The notes under the pieces: generated by a model
The model's input: the letters and a program-made list of their open reading frames with translations, nothing else
Databases searched by the model: none
What the model was told of the DNA's origin: nothing
Assembly: GCA_013115145.1 (NCBI GenBank)
Contig: JAAPAO010000033.1
Coordinates: 58,483 to 122,482, forward strand
Direction: 5' to 3'
DNA length: 64,000 nucleotides
From: Perkinsus chesapeaki
Taxonomy: Eukaryota; Perkinsozoa; Perkinsida; Perkinsidae
Made by a program: the position numbers and the translations under genes
Shown: one piece after another, positions 37,800 through 48,885 of the stretch
Numbering within the stretch: position 1 is the stretch's first letter
Layout of the letters: every line of letters begins with the position of its first letter

Positions 37800-38694
37800 T
37801 TAGTACTTGCCCTCAGCTTCCAGTTTGGCGGCCTAATCCAATAACATCTTGTTCATCGCTGCTGCTTTAAGCAATGCCTACCAGTTCCCTATCCTTTTCA
37901 CGTCTAGCAGCCAATGCCTCAGCGGCTTCATAATCATGTGAGTTGCGCATCCATAGGAAATGAGGATGATAAGGCAATACATTAGACATGAGATAGTAAG
38001 GTCCACGCTCAGCACGGCGACGATCAAGATACCTGAAAAGGAAGATATGAAGAATAGTGCCATAGTATTACCTAGTAACAGGGTTAGTATTCTCGGCCCT
38101 TTCTCTCTCTTTAGTAGCCTCAACCCATTCAGGAGTGTATCGTTTAGGTTTAACACCTATCTGTCCTAAGGACTGGAGTATATGGCCCAGGCATAGGACA
38201 CCAAGGACTGCAATAGGGCCACCAACCCAGAAGGGCTTCTCGGCAAGGAAGCCCCATCTCCAAGGGAAGTCCTTAGCGAACTCACCATAGTATCTGATAG
38301 CTACAATTATAAGGTAATAATATGGTAATAATGCTACACTGTATGGAACACACCGGCGTTGGTCATATACCAGTGCTCCCAAGTATAACCATGATCGAAT
38401 ACAGGCTGATGAAGGGGATAGGTCTTAGGAGTGCCTAAATGGTATCTTAGGTTGAAGCGATTTGGACAGGTTAAGCTACCATCAGCAAGATACTCTTTAG
38501 GAGGGGGAGGAGGGAACTGCATGAATACCGGTGGACCTGAAGGAATGAGTGATAAAGCACGGTATGATTGTTGTTGTTATACCTCCAATACGATTCCTCT
38601 GTTGTAGGTTAATAAGGCTACCACCAGCCCTCATAAGGCCGGGGGCAATACCAGCATTAGATACTACTGGACGTAGAGTACGAGTAATAAGCAT
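37800..38694 (-). CDS. Probable mitochondrial inner-membrane protein
   Basis: Starts MLITRTLRPVVSNAGIAPGL, an Arg-containing, acid-poor leader like a mitochondrial presequence. After the first intron: PPVFMQFPPPPPKEYLADG, then CPNRFNLRYHLGTPKTYPLH, HGYTWEHWYMTNAGVFHTV, an intron, YYGEFAKDFPWRWGFLAEKP and one transmembrane segment WVGGPIAVLGVLCLGHILQ. A charged C-terminus follows (YLDRRRAERGPYYL; HDYEAAEALAARREKDREL). The last intron joins to AAKLEAEGKY with stop at 37800; without that splice the stop is at 37867. The single-pass layout with conserved-looking aromatic flanks suggests a lineage-specific respiratory-complex or ATP-synthase subunit, but I cannot name it. Confidence 0.6.
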
Positions 38695-39018
38695 TCACAA
38701 AAAGTACTCTAATAATACATCCTTATCTTTAATACCCGACTTAGAATCAATACTAAGCTCTCACTTGAAGCAAGTGAAGCTGGGGTTAACTCTAGCATCC
38801 GGAATTAGGATATTGTAATGTCCCAGATGGACTACAGAAAACTTTACTTGTCAAATATGGCCTGCGCGTGCGCCAACGAATCTTGCGCAATCTTGCATTC
38901 TTGCGTTTCCTCAACGATTGCGACTGCGGACCACTTAGCACTTAGACACAACCGTTCTAGGTAAAGGTTGATCCTTATCCTACTATAACTCGTTCCCCCC
39001 TTCCCATTCAGCTAGTTT
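38695..39018. promoter_or_regulatory. Divergent intergenic region with GC-rich block
   Basis: 324 nt between divergent starts. It carries a stem TCACTTG-AAG-CAAGTGA at 38761-38777 and a GC-rich alternating stretch ending CCAACGAATCTTGCGCA at about 38873-38889, similar to the block near 15211-15227. Confidence 0.45.
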
Positions 39019-40320
39019 ATGCTTGGTGCTACTGGCGGCTACACTGATAATCCTCTCCTCCTTCTTGATGATGATGAATATGATCCTCGTAAGGCTGATG
39101 ATGAATACTATGGACAAACCTTTGAAATTGGCCGACAATTTTAGTAGTAAATAAGACGTTGCTCTTGTAAGCTCTTCGTCCTCCTGCTCAGTAATGCCTC
39201 TAGAATCATTGGTAACCCATCGGAGACCGTCTTGACCAATGATGCTACTATTGATGTTAATTTGGCATGTAATGCCTTAGCTAAGGCTGATCACAATGCC
39301 TACCCGTTACTGAGGGATGGAGCTAGGGAGGTGTAAGAGGAGGTTCATGTGATAGGGGTATGGTTATTGTATATCAGATACCTTACATTTGTTAAGAATG
39401 GAGAGATAGGGCATAGGCCTAGACCGGTCCTTGCCTCTATAGCTGTAACATCTTCAAGGGTATCTTTGTTGACTCATCTTAATAGGTTTTATTGGCAAGT
39501 AGACAGTCTGATATCCGCAATATGGTACCTGCTATACTATTCACTGATATAGTGCATTATCTCGCAACTGTAGAGGGATATAAGAGTATGGATTACTACG
39601 CTAAGCCACATTCCCTTATAAAAATAAGTATACCGACACTCCTCCCAACCCTTGTTGAGTCTTATTATCAGGTGAGAAGCTCTATGGCAGCAAAGATATA
39701 CCTCACGCTGACTTGGATGCTCTATTGGAGCGATTACTAGTCCGATGCTGCTGTTGGTCTAGGGCATGCGCTGGACCACAATTGTTCGATATGGCCAAGG
39801 CTAGGCTGATGTGTGTGGGGGATGACCTGGACAAGATGACAGAAGGCAAACGGTGTGGAGTGGTAGGAGCTGCGGTCATTGATGCTTGTGAGGAGTGTGA
39901 ATGGAAGTATAAGAATAATGGGCAGATTATGGAGGAGATGGGCTTGAATAGGAGCATGTTATATAAGTAGTAGAGGGGAGTGGTATGAGGTATAGGGCAA
40001 TAATCAGGTATCGGAATCTCCTGCCGCCACGAAGGAATGACAGCATAGTGGTGTCATCTGCCAGCAATAAGAAACGGCGGCGAGTGGCAAAGGGTTTTGG
40101 GGTGAAGTCTATAGAGAAGCGAAAGAAGTGTTTGAATATAGATTCCCGTACAGTTGGTCTATCAATAGATGATGGTACCAAGGATTTAACTATAGAATTG
40201 GATGATATACTACCTACACTGTCGAATGGTAATCCTACTAGGCCAACACTAGCAGCACCACCTTCATCACCTCCTAAGGAGGATAATACTGTGTTCAATA
40301 TGGATGACTTTTTTGTGTGA
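39019..40320 (+). CDS. Unidentified nuclear-type protein, weak ORC6/cyclin-like pattern
   Basis: Starts MLGATGGYTDNPLLLLDDDE. Exons: 39019-about 39141, about 39193-39330 (RIIGNPSETVLTNDATIDVN), about 39498-39671 (MVPAILFTDIVHYLATVEGY), about 39689-39968 and from about 40009. The middle reads LFDMAKARLMCVGDDLDK and CGVVGAAVIDACEECEW followed by NNGQIMEEMGLNRSMLY; a helix with A-A-x-x-x-A-C before a short helix-turn-helix resembles TFIIB/cyclin-like repeats of ORC6, but similarity is low. A basic patch SNKKRRRVAKGFG could be a nuclear signal. The tail VFNMDDFFV is acidic-hydrophobic and might bind a partner. About 350 residues. Confidence 0.5.
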
Positions 40321-40467
40321 ATACTATTCCATTTACCCCTCTCTGTACCTTTACTATATCATTAGCTATACTTAAATTAGCACTAACCCTTTCTGCATAG
40401 TCTCCTCCCTTATACATTGTGTTAGTTAGGCCAGCTCATCTGTGTCCAGTTTTCTGCCCGTTTTTGT

Positions 40468-42158
40468 ATGTCCTGTATTGCAGCTACGAGTTGCCTATCA
40501 TCGTGCGGTTCTTGTGCATGTCGAGGAGCCTGTAAAATGGCAGTATCAACTGCGGTGGAGGAGCTACCAAAGTGCTGTATGAAAGTTGCTAGTAGTATAG
40601 CTGGTAGGGTAGTAGTTGGTGGGAACTGTGGAGGCGCAGGGTGCTGTAGAGCTATGACACATGGAAAGCACCATAGGCGATTTGCTAGCGGCATTGTGCC
40701 TCCCTCGGCTGGAAAGTATGCTACTATGGACCCAGAGGTGTTTAAGGAACCAGAGTCAAGTGTTGGTAATATAACACGTACAGATGATACTGGCACTGTA
40801 CGGATAGCTGGGGCTGGTAGTATAGGGTCATGGTCATTGGCAACAAGGCTGTCTGATTATGTTAATAGAGGTAGTAGAAGATGTATATCAACCACTACAC
40901 CTGCTTATGATAGAAGGCAATATATGAGTACAGTAGGAGTAGTGGAGGTAGCTAAACCGCAACCATTTGGAGATGATCGACCTTCATGGTATATGAGGGA
41001 GATGCCATCGGATCTTATACCGTTTCGGTCACCCAAGGGCAGGGAGCTCTTGGCAAAATGCCTACAGGGCCCCTGTGCTGAGAGCTATCTTAGTCTATCG
41101 CAGCATTTTGTTGGTCAACAAGCACCTCCTAATTGTGGTCCAGCTACACTTGCAATGGTCCTTAATAGTTTGGAGATTGATCCAGGCAGACGGTGGGCAG
41201 GGCCATGGAGATGGTGGTCAGAGGATATGTTGGTTAGCTGTCAGAAGCATACATACGCCAGTGATAATACTGGTGTGAACTTCCAACAGTTTGCCATGCT
41301 TGCTGAATGCAATGGGGCTAAGGCTAGTACATACTATGGCAGTATAGCGACAACTGAGGAGTTTAGGCAAGTAGTGAAGGATACATTAGAGAAGGGTGCT
41401 GGAGATAGAAGGCTTGTTGTAAGCTATGATAGACAGGTAGTAAGGAAAGATATGCGGTATGGAGACAGTTATTGTGTTATTACTAGGTCATGCATCAGAC
41501 TGGATGTGGACATTACTCTCCAGTCGCGGCGTATGATGAGGATACTGATCTATGTCTAGTTATGGATGTAGCTAGATTTAAGTATCCTCCCCATTGGGTA
41601 CCGTTACCACTACTACATAAAGCAACTACTACTATAGATAATACTACAGGGATGTCCAGAGGGTTTATAGTAGTAGGGAAAGGTGATGGCTCTAAGCATG
41701 ATCATATGGAGCCAGATCCGGCAGCATCACTGACTGCAAGTTGTAAATATTTATCTAGGCCGATCCCTGAGGACCTAAGTGAGTTCTTTCGACGGGATCG
41801 TAGCCATGCTACAGTGGCACGCAAGTTTGGTCATGCAGTAAGGGGTTTAATGGCATCAGATGCTAGGAATACAGTAGCTGCTTTGGAGTCTGTTAGAGAG
41901 GATAACTTATATAGGAGGATATCAGAGAAAGCAGACCAGCACCAGGAGCATACTATACCAGAGATCGGTAGTGCTGCCAGTGTACTATTTAATATACTAC
42001 CACAATGGGGAACAGAACTAGTGACGTTGATGATAGAGACGGAGTATATACCACAGCAAGTGTATGGATGTACACCATTAGTGGTTAGTGTTAGTGAATT
42101 CGATCAAGAGTACTGTGAACAGGGTACAGCCTGTGCCATGGCAACTGCTGCTGCCTAG
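40468..42158 (+). CDS. Phytochelatin synthase
   Basis: Gamma-glutamylcysteine dipeptidyl transpeptidase that makes metal-binding phytochelatins from glutathione. The catalytic core spans about 41085-41670: Cys in [16 protein letters not shown], then [14 protein letters not shown], His in [17 protein letters not shown], Asp in [19 protein letters not shown]. An intron at 41440-41486 (47 nt) restores the frame just before the His motif. About 547 residues. The first ~200 residues precede the core and begin with a Cys-rich stretch ([20 protein letters not shown]); the core normally lies close to the N-terminus and Cys-rich tails are normally C-terminal. A start further in (e.g. MTHGKHHRR, about 40656) is possible. 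The C-terminal domain is helical with few Cys. Confidence 0.92.
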
Positions 42159-42322
42159 TAACATTAACAACCTCTTCCTTCTTTATCACCCATGCTGTTG
42201 GGTGAAGTGCTGCGGTTGTCGTCTGTGTTGCCTGTAACTGTTACTATTTTATATATAGGCAAAGCCGCTCAGATAAGGTGAATAGCCCTGTTGTGTTATA
42301 GTAGTCACTGGATATAGGGTTT

Positions 42323-43304
42323 ATGATGCTTAAAACTGGCCAGAGGTCTCTTTATTATGTACAGAGACGTCTATTGTCCACTGCAGTAGGTGGATATAAG
42401 GCCATACTGCGGCCATGGAAGGGGAGGGAGCTAAATCAGAAGGCTCTGGATGAAGTGCTTTCCTTAGTACAGCTGCTGCTTATAGATGCACCATTTATGT
42501 AGGTAATGATGGTTAATAGCATCTGGCCAAAGGAGTTCCCATTCCCTGAAGAGTGCTTTGATAAGCTTGATACTTCGCCAGATGGGGAGTTCTATGATAT
42601 ACCAAAGCTTGATATGCATATTAGTAAGGAGACTGCTGAATGTGTTAAGGGAGAGTAGTGCAAAATAAGGGGATTGCTGCTGGTCATAGTATGGACTGTA
42701 TTAGGTATAATAGGATACTGCCTAAGGAAGCACAGGCACACTTAGAGCTAGGGGCTGGGGTATTAAGTTACTTCCCAGATAGTTATAAACCTGTTAAAGT
42801 TACTGGATATGGAATGAATATGGAGGAGGTGAACCTTAATAAGGTAGTACTGAGCAGCTATTCGTTGGTGATATAGGGCTTAGGCATTGACGGAACGTAA
42901 GGTAAAGGATCTCAATATAAGCCCTATATTAGAGGAGGAATCCGATAGCTATGATTGTGTTACATTAGCCTTTAGTGTACAATATCTTACTAAACCACAT
43001 CTAGTATTGGCTGAAGCCTATCGTATACTCAACTCTGGTGGGCTACTACTTATCAGTTTTACAGATAGATGCTTTGAGACTAAGGTAGTAATAGTAGAGT
43101 AATGATAGTAATAATATATACTAGGTAACGGATTTATGGTATAGATCAACAATGTTACAAAGGTCTATGCTGTGCCGGGGGTACATGCATTATGGAGGCA
43201 GCAGCAGCAGCAGCAGCAGCAGCAGCTGGGGTACTGTAGGGGCTAGTGCTCTGCAGCTTGATGGGGATGAGCCTCTTGTTGTCATGTGGGCTCGGAAGCC
43301 TTAG
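42323..43304 (+). CDS. Class I SAM methyltransferase, probably organellar
   Basis: Starts MMLKTGQRSLYYVQRRLLST, a likely mitochondrial presequence. Next exons read ILRPWKGRELNQKALDE, then SIWPKEFPFPEECFDKLDTS. The glycine-motif exon reads HLELGAGVLSYFPDSYKPVK and GYGMNMEEVNLNKV. Then DLNISPILEEESDSYDCVTL, AFSVQYLTKPHLVLAEAYRI and LNSGGLLLISFTDRCFETK, the usual motifs IV-VI of type-11 methyltransferases. The final exon contains a Ser run from a CAG array (43195-43230) and ends PLVVMWARKP. Substrate cannot be told. Confidence 0.8.
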
Positions 43305-43367
43305 TTTCTGTATTGATTGAGTTGAGTATGGTTAACCTATAGAGGATGATAGAGGTGTCAGGGCATA

Positions 43368-46300
43368 ATGCCTCCACGTCGTAGGCAGCCACCTAGGAGA
43401 GCAGCTAGGCGTGCTGCTAGCAACTCACCAGAGCCACCACCTACAGTAGCAGCAGCAGTAGAGGAGGACGAAGAGGAACAGCTGGGAACATCACCACCTC
43501 ATTCCTCACCATCAACGGCAACATCTGGTGCAAGGCAACGGAAAGGACGAAGAGTAAGGATAGAAGTGGATGAGGCAGCTACTCAAGGGCTAACAGGGAA
43601 CATAGACGAACCGCACCCTGTAGGATATTGGATAGGGAGTAGGGTAATGGTGGACTTTAGGATGATGATGGTGATATGACACCTATACAAGCTGCAAAGG
43701 CGATACTGAGTGAACTAGACAAGTGCTTGGGGGAGTCGGGCACACTGACTAATGTTAAAAGACTGTAGTGATGGGGGGGTGGGGGATGGTAGGAGTGAGC
43801 AGGTATAAATTGAGGCATCATTTGAAGAATCTACATTGGCATTTAGCTGAGGACCATGGTGTCAACGAAGAGGTACGAAAGGGGGTGGTGAAAGGGGAAC
43901 AGCAGGAGTACTATAGGGCAATGAGGAGGGGCAAGAGGAGGCAAGGATAGTGAGCCAACTGTACAAGAAATTAGAGAGATGTATCTGTAAAAGGATATTC
44001 CATAGAAATGATAATGGTAGTATATTATGTATTATAGTGCAATAGTAGATGTATTAGGTATAGCCTTCATCGCTTGTGTACTGACTATGCACCCTTCCTT
44101 TATTGTCGATGCATTTGCTGCTATTAAATACTTTATGCCAACTGTATCTCTATCAGTATTACAGGGGTTGTCTAAGGTATGTAAGGCATGTACTAAGTGA
44201 AGGGGTATGGGTGCTGCTGCTGGTGGTTGTAGGCATTGTATAGGGGATGGAAGGAGTCATCCGGGGCTATGAAAAGGCATATGGAACAAGCTATACAGGC
44301 ATGGATGGATTATTCACTTAAAGTTGATCCAGTACTAGCACGGAGAGTAGTACTACCTATTAGTAGAGAGCTTGCAGCTATCGATAAAGATACGTATTTT
44401 ACTAAGTGAATTCCATCGAAAAGACAGACGGCCACCTGAGCTTGAGAACCTCCTGGTTGAGCTATATCAACCTATACTGTGGAAGCAGCTAACCGTAACT
44501 AATTGGAAGGTAATTTGCTGCTTGTAGGGCTTGCACTTGTCTATAGTGTTGTTGTTGATAGATCCGCCTAAATGCTGTAGCTACTTTGGGAGATGCATTC
44601 CCTATATGTAATTCGACAACTAATGCTGGTATGGAGAGGACAATGGATATACAAGTGAGGGCATTGGTTAGTGCTATGACTGATAAACATGATCAAGTAA
44701 TAGTTATAAGACAATAGACCGGAAGTGGTAGCAGTTGTTGTGATAGGTACGTAGGATAGCTGTTAATAAAGTATGCGAGTCATTGGCTATACAGTGGAGC
44801 CTTATATCAACAGACCATCGATCAGTGCTGTTATATAATGTTATTAATAAGTGTGCTAAAGACAAGAGGAGTGCAGCAGTACGGATGGCTGTAGTACAGG
44901 GAATGAGGAGGATAATAAGTGATTGTGCAATGTCCCATCAAGTAGTAGTAGTAAGAGGGAAGTCCAGAGGTGTGCTTCACTATTGATGGTAGATAATGGG
45001 AAGTGTATTGCCTAAGATAGGGGAAATGATATATGATCCATCACCACAGGTTAGGCTAGAGTAATACTGGCTCTGAAGTAGATGGCTCCTATAATAGGGT
45101 GGTGGTGGTATAGGTACTGTAAGCTGGTAGAGCAAGTACAGGGCATGGAAGGTATTAATATATCGGATATGACACAAGGCCATCAGACATTACTACAGAG
45201 ATTGGTTATTGAACATGCATATGGTATGAGGAAGAAGGAAAAGTTTACACAACAGTAGGAGGGCAGTAGAAGCAGGGGAGGGGATGGTAGTGTTATTAGG
45301 GATGTAAAGCAAGCAACACAGGATAAGGATGTTTATGTGCAGATAGCTTGCAGTTTAGGATCTATATTAGGAAATAACATCTTTAAGAATATGGATGCTA
45401 AGGTAGTAGACTCTTGTTTGGTATTTATTAGCTTATTATAGTAGGCATTGAGGAATCTAGCTAAGATGAATGTAAATGTGTTTATAGCATTAATGGCTAA
45501 CTGTAGGGAGGCGGAGGGCGCCACACCAATTGCTAGGATAACATTTGCAGCAGCCCTATTTAGATGTAGTAATATTATTACTGGCTAAAGTACTTTATAC
45601 GGTTAGTTGGTATGGATATAATATCGAAGGAGGATGAGCGTCATGAATCTATAAGAGAGGCAGCTGGAGAGGATCCCGCTGTTATGTTTAAGCTTAATCA
45701 TGCTAGGGTGATAGGGGATGGTACACTGTATGGTCAAGTGTCTAGGATTCAGGTCATGTTGAGAGGTGTAGCTGAGCTGCTACGTGCGGAGGATGTTCAA
45801 AAGATCCTACATTTTAATAATACAGTTAAGAAGGCAAGGGCAAAGAAGAGGCCAAGAGGGAGACAGTAGGGGGTGGAAAGTAGATGAGGGTAGGTATGCT
45901 GTATGTAGGGAGATTGATGGTGAAGATGATGCTGATAGTATAGCAAGACAGAGGGATGATTTCTATCAGAACTATTTAACTGACTATAATATGACTAAGC
46001 TCTTGGATCCTAGTAGAGGATGCTTTATAGAAGCCGTTGAGGTAATATTGCTATGACTTAATCTGCTAAATGCTGGCGAGGAAAGAAGAAGCGCCTTGGG
46101 GAATATCACATGATTTGCAGTCTCTCATTGAGGACGGATATTCTACAACTGCTGCTGCTGCTGCATGACTCCCTTATCCTTGTGCCTTCCTAGGGGTATC
46201 TTGTTCTTTGCACAGCTACTGGAGATTAATAATAGCCATCCCTCAATACGTGTTGGCTTAGGGACCGGTCTATTTAGATACTACGTGTACTTAGTCCAGA

Positions 46301-48091
46301 TGCATATAAGCATGTTAAAGATAAGGTTATACGTTTTGGCAAGTCATCATCTAGCAATAGGAGCAGCAGTAGTCGGGAAAGTGAGGTGAATCATGGTGGT
46401 CATGAAGAGGATGAAGACTTTTATGTAACTTTTCATCATTACATCTTCGTTTAGCTTTTGTATTTTTAGTATGGCATGTTAAGGTTGGCCTCCGCATGGA
46501 ATGTATCCAAGGATGCTATAGCCAATCTAGCTAAACGTATATCAGCATGCTCGGCAGTATTGAATGGCAGTAAGAGTATGGATTGATGTGAAGTGACAAA
46601 TTGTGGTCAGGGGAGGACATGAGACAGGAAGGAGATATCATAACTAGCAGCCTAAAGGCACTGAATGGTCCTCTGAAAGCTGTACTAGAGCTGCGGCTTC
46701 AACCTAAGGATCTTATGCCTCTGAAGGATCCTGTTATTGAGCTTGTGGAAGCATTGGTAAGTTTGCCCTTTATTAAGTTATATAGGACATTCCCTCATTA
46801 TCAGCTTGATCATCTTCCATTCGGTCTCCCTGTAGAGTCCCACAATGAGATATGCTCAGCGTTCTCTCTAGGACTGTACATCTTTATTAGCACTGCATTA
46901 CAAGGGAAGACCACCCCCTCCACGGCACAGGTTGGCAGTACAGCACCAGGTTTACAGTACTTATCTGCACCTTAGTCGGAGGACCTTCTTCTTGATGTAT
47001 TCACTGAGATTGGTGATCGCTTCCGCAGTATGAAGCCAGCAATCAGGCGAGGAGGGAGAGCTCAAGATGTGGCTGATGCAGCACCACTTGTACATGAGAT
47101 GGGACATGTCAGCTCCATCATCTCCACTTCATGTGATAAGTCTGGTATTCAGAGATATCTTCGTCATTTGGTAACTACAGTGTATCTTGGTGGCCTGTCT
47201 ACTGGTACAGCAGAGGCTAGATTATATGATATCCAGAGGACCTTATGGGAATGGGTCATCGCCAGTGGTTGGAATGCTAAGGTGCAGCAGCAGCAGCCTG
47301 CTACGGTATAGTAAGGAACTGAGTGCATGTGTGTGGTTAGATACCAGTATGGAAGACCGTTGCTGATTTACTGCATCAAATGGGCTTCACTGCCGACATG
47401 TCTACAATGCTCGTTATTAATTCGCTGCAGCTCAATTTAGAACAGTTAGGCTGATATCCTGTGCCGTACTACCATTTACCTTATCTTAGTGTATCAACTC
47501 TACACCCTAAGGAGGATGAGGAGCTCTATATTGATAAGATGGCTAAGGTGGCGGCAACTAAATATGGTTATGATGCCCAGTTCAAGGAGTAGGGAAGACA
47601 CTAAAAGGATGTATTTACAGACTATTGTGTAGGTTCCTGCGGAAGAGAGTAAGCTGTGATGACGAGGACAATGGAAACGCCTGCCACGAGAGGGTATGGG
47701 AAGCTTTCAAGTAAGTTGCGTACTGCTGCTGTCCTTTGCTGATGCAATCCCAGACGTGTTGCTCTTGGGCCACCAGTCAATAGGAGCCTTGCGCAACTGC
47801 TTAATATAGAAGTTGATGACATTAAAGCTGAGGACAATAAGGAAAACGATTCCCGTCAGGTGAGTGCTGCCCGCCTGGCTTGTAATGTAGTACGTTCTCC
47901 TTCAGGTGTCAGTTAATTCAGTAGATGATGGTTCCATCACTCCTACCAAGGAGCATGGTGGCTCCTCATGCTCGAATGCCGTCCCAGAAGAGTGTATACA
48001 GTCCGGAGCACCCACTCCTGTGCACGGTGATAATGATGGTGAAAGCTTTGTTAGTGCTGATGATGATGATGAGGCTATGGGCTTAGATTAA
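43368..48091 (+). CDS. NCAPG2: Condensin II complex subunit G2
   Basis: HEAT-repeat subunit that shapes mitotic chromosomes. The first exon is basic and Pro/Ala-rich (MPPRRRQPPRRAARRAASNS). Exons then give RHHLKNLHWHLAEDH, FIVDAFAAIKYFMPTVSLSV, PPELENLLVELYQPILWKQL, TLGDAFPICNSTTNAGMERT (the A-x-FxDAFP block before the HEAT repeats), RSAAVRMAVVQGMRRIISDC, VLPKIGEMIYDPSPQVRLE and ATQDKDVYVQIACSLGSILG. A later set (46600-47310) reads PLKAVLELRLQPKDLMPL, RYLRHLVTTVYLGGL and RTLWEWVIASGW. The end (about 47750-48091) is low complexity, VALGPPVNRSLAQLLNIE to DDDDEAMGLD. Many short introns; several joins are unclear and the tail from 47.6 kb could be a separate gene. Confidence 0.65.
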
Positions 48092-48182
48092 TGTTCTATT
48101 AGTGCCCAGTATGCATGCGTTTCAATATCATATTGTATCTAGTTCTCGCTGTTATGTCCAATTCTATTTACAGTTTCTTAGT

Positions 48183-48808
48183 ATGAGGGATACAACAACG
48201 AGGAGTCCCCAAAGAAGAAGGTGGCGGAATCGCTCCGGTGCGGTGCTGCTGTTGGTTTTGGGGGCGCTGGCACTTACAATGGTCTCTGGGAAGTATTTAT
48301 TTAGTAGCTTATCTGTGCTCACCACAACCAAGGTATACCAGTAGATAGTTAACATTACCACTGTCTTCTTGTAGGTTATTAATAAAACAGGTGGAAGGGA
48401 ACAAGAATTAGAGCTGGCCTCGACCACAGGGGGCTGGCAAGTTCTTTTGCATAACGATCAGTTCCATACATTTGACCAGGTAACAATATCAGTTTGAATT
48501 CTTCCTTAGGAGGCTCCGAATAGGCCATATACCCTCAATTTGAGCCCGCCTTGCTTCAGGTTGCCGATATTGTCCATGACATGCTAGGACAGGTATCCCG
48601 ACAAGATGCCTTCTCAGCGGCACTAAAGGTAGGTAGCAGTATAACATAGGCAGTGCTTCTGATAGTAAAAGTCCATCAGGCACACCGGTACGGTGAAAGC
48701 ACTCTCATAACAGCGCCACAGAGATCGGTGGCTGAGAGATGGGTTAAGATGCTAACTGATAGTAAAATAACAGCGACAGCGAGACCACTCTTCCCAGACG
48801 GCAGATAA
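48183..48808 (+). CDS. Membrane-anchored ClpS-like adaptor
   Basis: ClpS presents N-degron substrates to ClpA/ClpC. MRDTTTRSPQRRRWRNRSGA is followed by a hydrophobic stretch VLLLVLGALALTMVSG: a signal anchor or plastid-type leader. After an intron comes a ClpS-like core: GGWQVLLHNDQFHTFDQ, then VADIVHDMLGQVSRQDAFSA and VHQAHRYGEST, then SVAERWVKMLTDSKITA. The L-x-N-D-x(6-7)-V motif and the later V-H-x-x-G-like motif match ClpS family signatures. Introns are about 48353-48373, 48480-48560 and one near 48628-48664 whose exact borders are uncertain. Stop at 48806-48808. E3-ligase ClpS domains (UBR1) are an alternative source but no other domain is visible. Confidence 0.6.
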
Positions 48809-48885
48809 CTACGTTTCCTACTACTAATGAAGGCTATGTTATTTATCAAGGTTTAATAATTAATAGTTTTTATACCACAGCATAT

